In this document: piece by piece, positions 57,652-64,000 of the stretch
How positions within the stretch are numbered: the stretch's first letter is position 1
Layout: every line of letters begins with the position of its first letter
DNA from: Eubacterium plexicaudatum ASF492
GTDB lineage: Bacteria; Bacillota; Clostridia; Lachnospirales; Lachnospiraceae
Assembly (NCBI RefSeq): GCF_000364225.2
Contig: NZ_AQFT02000001.1
Location: forward strand, 4,049,501 to 4,113,500
DNA: 64,000 nucleotides
Direction: 5' to 3'
Notes under the pieces: model-generated
Told to the model about the DNA's origin: nothing
Databases searched by the model: none
Seen by the model: the letters and a program-made list of their open reading frames with translations, nothing else
Program-made: the position numbers and the translations under genes

Positions 57652-58717
57652 ACGATGCCCATAAATGTCGTTTCATTGGATTTAAAAATGCTGTTGGCAT
57701 TCCAACAAACGCAGTCATTGCAGCAACTACACCAATAGGTGGTAAAATTGGTGTGAGAACCGTAGCTATCACTCCACTAGTTGCACACACTTTTCCAACG
57801 TTTTCAATAACGTCTTTAAATTTCATTGCTTTTTGGACTTTTACAATATCATCTTCTATCATTTGCATATTATCATAGTTCTGTTTGGAAATAGCAGACA
57901 TCCACTCATCTACTTTTTTTCGATATGCTTTTGCCTCATCTGTTTGCACCAATTTAACATTATCTTTCAATGATGAAGCTGTGTATATTCTGTCCAACCT
58001 TTTAGATGTGTATTTTAATACTTTCAGCTCCTTCTATAACAGGAACTTTTTCGCTAGCATAGGATGAATCAGCCGTATCAGAATTCGTAGCGTTAATCAC
58101 TGGAGATAATAAATCATTATGATAGGCTATATTGAACAGCTCTTTATATTCTTCAAGTACTTCAATAAGAGGATTACGATAAATAAAATCTCCCAGTTCT
58201 ATCAAATGGTCAATATCAATACCAGTGTAATCCCTTTTCGGTTCTAATTCGAATGCTTTGAGAAGTCGAACCTGACTGTAGCTGACATTGTATTGCCTTT
58301 CAAATTCTAAAAATTCTTCAACTTTTTTATTCCATTCATCATATATCTCCCTAATTCTATCTATCGTATAATACTTGATATCAAGTCCTTTTTCTGCCAT
58401 CATCCATTGAACCGTATCTATATCAAAAGTGAAAAACCCTTCTACATCATCCTCACATTTTTGGTATGGCATGATAATTTTTTCTCAATCAGTTCCCCAT
58501 CCATACAACCATATGTAAATGGATCTACATAAACTGTACCAGCAACTGTAAATTGTTCAAGAATCATTCGTGCAAACCATGATGAGGGTGTATGCCGTGT
58601 CACCATGTCAAAAACCCCATCTGTCTTCCCTTTTTCACAAATCAACCCCTCCTGTGCCGCCATTGACAAAAAGGCATTTCTTTGCATTTTATCTAAAACA
58701 ATTCCTTTATACATCAA
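57632..58717 (-). CDS. Unknown island protein, about 361 aa after two frame corrections
   Basis: Three overlapping frames read as one protein: MMYKGIVLDKMQRNAFLSMA ... DGELIEKK, then IIMPYQKCEDDVEGFFTFDI ... GAESIK, then YTSKRLDRIYTASSLKDNVK ... ending in a hydrophobic segment (GVIATVLTPILPPIGVVAAM). Corrections needed are one more base in T6 (58478-58483) and one less in T4 (58013-58016). No known domain; helical N-terminal and central regions and one or two C-terminal membrane segments. The unified reading is an inference based on continuous helical character and absent ribosome binding sites for the inner frames. Confidence 0.5.
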
Positions 58718-58782
58718 GCATTCCTCCTTATCAAAACCCCGCTTGTATTAAACAACCAAGAAAGTTTATTTGATAAATCTGT

Positions 58783-59340
58783 TTACATATCATCCACTCT
58801 ATCCCAAAAACCTGCAAAATCCTTTTTCTCTATTTTTTCAACTTTTACCTTATCCTGTATATCTAAAACCATTTTCATCATTTCCTCCCTTGAATGTGGG
58901 CTATCTTCCATCACTTTATCAATGTTTATTCCTTGATGTTCCATTTTTATCAATCCATCTATAATATGAGATGTATGTTCTACAAACACTTCTTCCAAAA
59001 TTGCATTTTTAGTCTTAGTGTCTGCTCCATCATACTCATCATAATATGCATTGATATACTCCGCAAACTTATTTATTTTTTCTGATGATTCCAAGAAACT
59101 GGTTAATACATCATCATCATGATTCTTTTTACTTTGTCGAAGATATGAAGCAATTTTACTGAATACTTTTTTAACAACATCGGTTGACAAATTTCCTATT
59201 ATTCCACTTGCAATGGCTAATGCAATAAAATTTAAGATTTCTCCACACTGCTCTGTATAATAACGTCTGCCATTATCTTCATGCTCATATTCGATACGGC
59301 ATGTCCAGCCTTGAAAAACAGCCTGTCTAATATTCTTCAT
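58783..59340 (-). CDS. Unknown island protein, 185 aa
   Basis: N-terminal hydrophilic segment, a hydrophobic stretch (ILNFIALAIASGIIGNLS) and a long helical acidic region (YYDEYDGADTKTKNAILEEV). ATG overlaps the stop of the zinc-ribbon gene (TAATG), so translation is coupled. No recognisable family. Confidence 0.55.
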   Translation of the reverse strand: MKNIRQAVFQGWTCRIEYEHEDNGRRYYTEQCGEILNFIALAIASGIIGNLSTDVVKKVFSKIASYLRQSKKNHDDDVLTSFLESSEKINKFAEYINAYYDEYDGADTKTKNAILEEVFVEHTSHIIDGLIKMEHQGINIDKVMEDSPHSREEMMKMVLDIQDKVKVEKIEKKDFAGFWDRVDDM

Positions 59341-59471
59341 TACTTTTCATACTCTGATAGATGTATGGTTTTACCACAAATAGGACAAGTCAATATTTCT
59401 TTATCCTTTTCCTCATATACAGATGCACAATAAAAACATATTTTTCTATAATCATTCTCTTTGCGTTCCAT
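59340..59471 (-). CDS. Zinc-ribbon protein, 43 aa
   Basis: MERKENDYRKICFYCASVYE ... LTCPICGKTIHLSEYEK: two CxxC knuckles (CFYC, CPIC) of a short zinc ribbon. GGAGG precedes ATG. Overlaps the next gene by one base. Likely a small adaptor or regulator; function unknown. Confidence 0.65.
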   Translation of the reverse strand: MERKENDYRKICFYCASVYEEKDKEILTCPICGKTIHLSEYEK

Positions 59472-59658
59472 TTTTCCTCCTCAATACATTTTACATCAAA
59501 TTAAAACATATTACTTTAGCAAATAAGAGCCATAGACACCATGCCTATAACTCTTATTTTACCAGTAAATCCCACAAAATGAAATGACTTTTTACTGCCC
59601 CTTTATCCATTAAAATATTCTATTTTTTATATCTTTTCATTCGAAATATTCACTCATC

Positions 59659-60816
59659 TCATTTTTCTTTTATTCTCCAATATCCCTTTCTTCTTCCTCC
59701 AACCCTTTCAATAGCATCAACCTTTTTTAAATCTGCAACTGCTCTCTGCACTGTTTTATATGACACACCTAAATGGTCAGCCATTTCGGACAATGAAATG
59801 TCCGTTTGCGCTTTTATAAGCTCCAGAACCTTTGTATTCACTCCCTTTCCTTTTCGGACATCATTTGTCCTATTAAAATTTTTGCTGTTTGCAACCGCAG
59901 TAAATTTAACTGTAATATCATCTCCAAGAATGCTATATTCAGGAATCTTCGCACCAATCAAATTGCATTCTTCACAAATTTTTTGAATCCCTCGTCCCCA
60001 TGATTCTATATACCCTGCTCTGAAAAAAGTATTCGCCAAATCCGGATTATATGGTCTGGAATTATGTGTTTTCATAAGATTCTCTGTTGTCCAGTCACTT
60101 GGAAATACACATGCGTTACTGATATACATAGCCTCATCTTCTATTCGAATTTGAATCGGGATACCATCTTCCCATTTACAATGAATCAATGCATTGTATA
60201 CTGCCTCTCTCACTGCTTCCCTTGCATATGGATATGTCTCCACACGTACCTCTTTGTCATAGGATATAGACGCCTTTAAGTATTTCAAATAAATCAGTTC
60301 AACCACTCTGTCTGCAATTAGGATAAGCGATCCCTCTGCTACATCCTGATATTGAAGATCAGAACCTATACCAAACTTCCCGATTTTCACATAACAGCCA
60401 GTAAAAAAACGTTGCGGATTACGATAAAAAAGCAAAACTGCTGCCCGTTTCAGTTTTCCATCAACAATCAGCCCCAATTTATTAAGCAATTCCTCATTTG
60501 TACACTCCAAATCTTTACGTGTCATTCGTTCTGTACGAACAGCCTCACGGCGAAAAATTTCAAAACTCTCTATATCTAAGTCTCCAACAGACACATTGTC
60601 TATTGGAACAGCATCCCAACGATATCCTGTCTTTCTGACAAGAAATTCTGTCAGTGCCGAGCCGCGAAGCTGCTGCTTGGTACTTCCACTCCTATAATGA
60701 TACTCACCACGATAGCTGACCGGATACGAACTTGGATTTACAATAATCTGAATATATTGTTTTCCATTCTCATCTAAGCAATTTACATCGGCTATAATCC
60801 CCATTGTATCCTTAAC
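59659..60816 (-). pseudogene. AlbA_2-family ATP-binding regulator, 3' part
   Basis: C-terminal 386 codons of a Schlafen/AlbA_2-type protein interrupted by an IS200-like insertion. Visible: GSTKQQLRGSALTEFLVRK, the histidine-kinase-like ATPase (YPYAREAVREAVYNALIHCK, FRAGYIESWGRGIQKICEEC) and a final winged helix (ISLSEMADHLGVSYKTVQRA). The joined gene (with 61541-61714) would be 443 residues in one frame. These proteins regulate or sense nucleic acids and frequently lie in defence and mobile regions. Confidence 0.8.
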
Positions 60817-61540
60817 TGAACGTCCATTAAGCCCCCAGCAGAGCTGGGGAGAATAGAGTGAGCAGTAGCGATCCCTAAAGTACCAAAAATAAAACCTCCA
60901 TGTTATCATAGATTTGGGTCTAGGCAACCTAATCAACAATAGCAGGAGGTATCCATAATGGATAATCAGATTTTAGCACATACCAAGTATAATTGCACGT
61001 ATCATATTGTTTTTATTCCGAAATATCGCCGGAAAGTAATGTATGGGAAGATTGGGAAAGAGGTTGGCGAGATATTGTCCACAGTATGTAAAATCACAGG
61101 AGTAAAATTGATAAAAGGCGGAGTATGTCCAAACCATGTACATCTGTATGTTTCGATTCCGCCCAAGATGAGTATCTCGGAAGTGATGTCAAAATTGAAA
61201 GGAAAGAGTGCCCTGATGATATTTGACCGACACCCAGAATACAGGGACAAGTATGGCAGACATTTTTGGGCAAGAGGATATTATGCCGAGACGATTGGGC
61301 AAGTGAACGAAGAGACAATCAAAAAGTACATCGAAGAGCAGGAGGAATGCAGTAGAATAGAAGGATAAAGAGCCTCTTTTAAGAGGCAGCCAAGTACCAG
61401 AGGTTAGTGAAATACTGCCTATAGGCAGCACCGAAAAAGGGGTTGCTTAGACACCGCCTATAGGCGGTACCGAAAAATGCCCCGGAGGGGTTCATCCAAA
61501 CCACCGGCAGAGCCGGTGGTCAAGCCGTATGGCTGTGATT
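60817..61540 (+). mobile_element. IS200/IS605-like element inserted in the AlbA_2 gene
   Basis: 724 bp between ...CCTTAAC and TTTATTGGG..., ends carrying hairpins CCCCCAGCAGAGCTGGGG (left) and ACCACCGGCAGAGCCGGTGGT-type (right). Removing it fuses the host gene codon-perfectly (PNK-VKDTMG) with no duplicated bases, as known for HUH single-strand transposition 3' of a short target (here TTAAC). Confidence 0.85.
60958..61368 (+). CDS. tnpA: IS200-type TnpA transposase
   Basis: 136-residue Y1-HUH transposase: TYHIVFIPKYRRKVMYGKI, HUH motif HVHLYVSIPP, and the catalytic Tyr in ETIKKYIEEQ. Full length. GCAGGAGG precedes ATG. Confidence 0.92.
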   Translation: MDNQILAHTKYNCTYHIVFIPKYRRKVMYGKIGKEVGEILSTVCKITGVKLIKGGVCPNHVHLYVSIPPKMSISEVMSKLKGKSALMIFDRHPEYRDKYGRHFWARGYYAETIGQVNEETIKKYIEEQEECSRIEG

Positions 61541-61714
61541 TTTATTGGGAATATCCTCAAGAAGTTTCTTGCAGTCAGCCGCACCAACAATCTTCCCATT
61601 ATCATCAAGTCCAATATAGATGCATCCTCCTTGTACATTTGCAAAACCGCACACCCATTTTAAATATTCATCTCTCCATGACTCTTTATATTCTGTGTTC
61701 TGACTTTCTGCCAT
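61541..61714 (-). pseudogene. AlbA_2-family regulator, 5' part
   Basis: MAESQNTEYKESWRDEYLKW and NVQGGCIYIGLDDNGKIVGA: the AlbA_2 domain opening. ATG 61714 has GGAGG upstream. The frame enters the IS200-like element after PNK. Confidence 0.8.
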
Positions 61715-61856
61715 ACTTCTTATCCTCCATCTAAAAATACCTCCACATATTGTTACAAGAATGCCATTACCTATGAATACATGAAATATCAAGATTCTAT
61801 TACATCATCCTCCATGCATAAAACTTACTTTTAAAAGTCCTATTTATCTTTGCCAT

Positions 61857-62972
61857 CTATTTGGAATCCATAAATATATCAATATATTTTTGCGCAGCGA
61901 ATATCCTATTTCTATGCTGCTCATTATCCCTTTTTACAATATTCATTTCTACCAGCATATCCACCCTGCTTGACGCAGTGTTATAAGAAATCTGAAATAC
62001 ATCCACTAAATTATTAATCATAAAAACAGGTGTTGTTTCAATAAAGTCACATATTCGGGACAACTCCCCCGAAAACTTAGCGCTACGTTGCAAGTTCTTT
62101 CCTATCTTAGACCTTTCATCAACTGCCTCCTTAATCCGTTTTATAGCTTGGTTAGACGAATCAATAATACATTGCAAGAAAAACTTTATCCATTCCATAT
62201 AATTTCCAAAATGCTGTACTCCAAAAAACAAATCCAAGCAAATATCATTATGCTTGTAAAGGTATTCTGAAATAAATAAACATCCCTTTGATAAAATCCC
62301 TTTCTTCATAAGCAATAAAGCCGGCAGCAGCCTCCCTACTCGCCCATTCCCACTTCTAAAGGGATGTATTGTTTCAAATTGGTAGTACATTAATGCTGTT
62401 TTAATCAAAATGTCTACACTCTGATCTACTGCAATATACTTTATTAAGTCCAGCAACAACTCATCTATATTTTCTGGGGACGGTGGATTATATTCTTGCA
62501 TATTAACAATAACGTTTGGACGCATTAAAAACCCTTTATTCCTAATCATACCTACCCCATCTGCCCCAATTCCATCCATAACAGAATTTTGCAAATCGCA
62601 TAAATTATTTTTTGTAAGAACCCTTTCTGGCAGACTATGAAAAGCCTTGCAACAATTTATAGCACTCTTTGTCTCTGCCAAATTATTGTTCCCAATTAAT
62701 ATATCCCTATAATGTACTGCAATATTATCAATTCTACATGAGTAATATGCGTCACCACAAATCATCATTTCTAAAAAATGTTCCACATTTGGAATATATC
62801 TTATCATTCCTTCCAAAATGCCAATCGTGCGATGCGCCTGTATCAAAAGATCTGTAATATCCTGATCAATTCTGATATTTAACAAATTTAATTCAGTCGG
62901 CAAAAAGGTCCAATATCTTCGATTTCGCTCTACATCAAAACTTTTATAAAATGTTCCGCTTACTGTATGCAC
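61857..62972 (-). CDS. Fic-family protein
   Basis: 371 residues. The Fic core motif HPFRSGNGRVGRL (HPFxxGNGRxxR, complete) lies at about residue 207; N-terminal Fic_N domain (LLIQAHRTIGILEGMIRYIP) and a C-terminal winged helix (TTPVFMINNLVDVFQISYNT). Fic enzymes AMPylate or otherwise modify target proteins. The N-terminal region lacks an obvious inhibitory (S/T)xxxE(G/N) helix by eye. First gene of the island next to the right repeat. Confidence 0.9.
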   Translation of the reverse strand: MHTVSGTFYKSFDVERNRRYWTFLPTELNLLNIRIDQDITDLLIQAHRTIGILEGMIRYIPNVEHFLEMMICGDAYYSCRIDNIAVHYRDILIGNNNLAETKSAINCCKAFHSLPERVLTKNNLCDLQNSVMDGIGADGVGMIRNKGFLMRPNVIVNMQEYNPPSPENIDELLLDLIKYIAVDQSVDILIKTALMYYQFETIHPFRSGNGRVGRLLPALLLMKKGILSKGCLFISEYLYKHNDICLDLFFGVQHFGNYMEWIKFFLQCIIDSSNQAIKRIKEAVDERSKIGKNLQRSAKFSGELSRICDFIETTPVFMINNLVDVFQISYNTASSRVDMLVEMNIVKRDNEQHRNRIFAAQKYIDIFMDSK

Positions 62973-63090
62973 TCTTCATAACTCCTATTTAAATAAATAA
63001 TTTGCAATAAGCATTTCAATCCATACGCTATATTGCAAATTATATCACTTTTTTGAACTATATCAAGTTATTCCATGTAGAACACAAAAT

Positions 63091-63111
63091 TCTGCTTGTG
63101 TCAAGTAAGGA
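63091..63111. repeat. 21-bp direct repeat, right copy
   Basis: Identical to 57590-57610. Next to it begins the second IS200-like element. Confidence 0.75.
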
Positions 63112-63745
63112 CTGAACCACTACCGGCTAAAGCCGGTAGGTTCGGTGGGCTGCTAAAGCAGCCTAAAGACGTTTCTCCGTATAGTTCTCGCTTACTCTGA
63201 TACGTTTATCCTATTTCAAAGTTATCGGACTTTGTTTTTTCCTGCAAATCTTGGTTTTTAATATACTCTTTGATAATTTCATCCGTCACATTCCCGCTGC
63301 TTGCCACAAAGTATCCCCTTGCCCATAAATGCTGTCCCCAAAACTGTTTATTTAATTCCTTATATTCCATCTGCAGTTTCCTGGATGTATTTCCTTTTAT
63401 ATATTGCACCAGCTTACTTGCTGAAAGGTGGGGCGGAACAGAAACCAACAGATGTATATGGTCGCTGCCCACATGGCCTGCCAGTATTTCTACTTCATTG
63501 CTCTGACATACCATACGGATCAGCTCTCTTGCCCTTAAAGCTATCTTTCCAATTATCACAGGTTTACGGTATTTTGTTATCCATACCAAGTGATATTTAA
63601 TATCATATGTGCAGTGCGACGATTTTCTGTAATTTTCCATGATTTCACCTCAGGTTTAGTATTCCTATTTTAGCTTTAGATTAAACCTAAAGTCATAGGG
63701 TTTACCTAAAGGTTTCGCCTAAAGGCGAGGGTTTTAACCCCATTA
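63112..63745 (-). mobile_element. IS200/IS605-like element, second copy type
   Basis: Contains a TnpA gene and end hairpins: GAACCACTACCGGC...GCCGGTAGGTTC near 63115-63142 and CCTAAAGG-type and GGGTTTTAACCCC-type hairpins near 63690-63742. Boundaries approximate. Distinct from the element at 60817. Confidence 0.7.
63206..63640 (-). CDS. tnpA: IS200-type TnpA transposase, second type
   Basis: 144 residues with TYDIKYHLVWITKYRKPVI, HUH motif in SDHIHLLVSVPPHLSA and catalytic Tyr in EIIKEYIKNQ. Full length; clearly diverged from the 136-aa copy. Confidence 0.92.
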   Translation of the reverse strand: MENYRKSSHCTYDIKYHLVWITKYRKPVIIGKIALRARELIRMVCQSNEVEILAGHVGSDHIHLLVSVPPHLSASKLVQYIKGNTSRKLQMEYKELNKQFWGQHLWARGYFVASSGNVTDEIIKEYIKNQDLQEKTKSDNFEIG

Positions 63746-63843
63746 TACAGACAATAAAAAAATTTCATTTTTTAGCGAGCCACAGACAAAGCCTGCCTAT
63801 GGCTCATATTCTACCATTACTTTCCGTAAATTGAAACAGGTTT

Positions 63844-64000
63844 TTATGCAGTGATTTCAGTTTCAAACGGATTGCCTACTTTCCACACAATCTCTATGGC
63901 ATCTGCCCCATAGACAATAACCTTATCAATCAATGCTTTTAACCTCTCCTTATCAAAGGACTCCAGAACGGAAAGCTCTGCCAGTTCTGTGTCCGGGATT
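63844..64000 (-). CDS. Large serine recombinase, C-terminal end (partial)
   Basis: 51 codons to the window edge, FDKERLKALIDKVIVYGADA IEIVWK then VGNPFETEITA. This matches the ending of TnpX/TndX-type large serine recombinases found at element borders in Clostridia. The body lies beyond the right edge. Confidence 0.65.
   Translation of the reverse strand, partial: IPDTELAELSVLESFDKERLKALIDKVIVYGADAIEIVWKVGNPFETEITA

Overview
The window looks like a chromosomal segment of a gut-type Clostridia (Lachnospiraceae-like Firmicutes). The evidence is moderate GC in core genes, strong GGAGG ribosome binding sites, an LtaS-like sulfatase, class III fructose-bisphosphatase, an FMN-riboswitch ribD-E-BA-H operon, a QueT gene behind a preQ1-I-like riboswitch, LytTR/GHKL two-component systems and a TnpX/TndX-type recombinase end. 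No rRNA, tRNA or CRISPR array was recognised.

Layout. 1-9.7 kb is core: LTA-synthase-like protein (cut by the left edge), fbp, a metallophosphoesterase, an aldo/keto reductase with a ferredoxin-like tail, and the riboflavin operon with its riboswitch and leader terminator. 9.78-21.4 kb is a decayed AT-rich mobile island bounded by two nearly identical 103-bp direct repeats. It holds a tyrosine recombinase 3' end, the 5' part of a group II intron, an intact ISAs1-family element with a 10-bp target duplication, two broken IS1634-type transposases, a relaxase tail, a HIRAN protein, a J-domain protein, several small genes (two with internal TAA) and a truncated NACHT-like pentapeptide protein. 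It also carries a perfect CIRCE operator. 21.9-39.2 kb is mostly core: Y-family polymerase, an ABC/two-component cluster, an ABC exporter, sbcCD, an NSS transporter, an SGNH hydrolase, GNAT, queT and ArsR. 39.4-47.5 kb is accessory: YhcG/DUF1016 nuclease, SdpI-like protein, TetR and BlaI regulators, gene remnants, a nucleotidyltransferase-like protein, a convergent Fst/TxpA-like type I toxin-antitoxin locus, a long palindrome, an LRR/SpaA surface protein and a GntR/ABC pair. 47.6-55.8 kb encodes a large secreted protein and two tandem LytTR/GHKL systems. 56-64 kb is broken metabolic genes and a second island (Fic protein, AlbA_2 regulator split by an IS200-like element, zinc-ribbon gene and unknown genes) between 21-bp direct repeats, then a second IS200-like element and the end of a large serine recombinase.

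The most pervasive signal is that about fifteen otherwise well-conserved genes are broken by a one-base change in a short homopolymer, usually one base missing. Each returns to a normal frame when one base is restored. This pattern fits uncorrected sequencing error better than gene decay, so those genes are described as single genes with a frameshift. The best candidates for new biology are the Fst-like locus at 44.07-44.39 kb, the CIRCE-controlled short ORF at 11.05-11.27 kb with a group II intron behind its terminator, and the Fic/AlbA_2/unknown-gene island at 57.6-63.1 kb.
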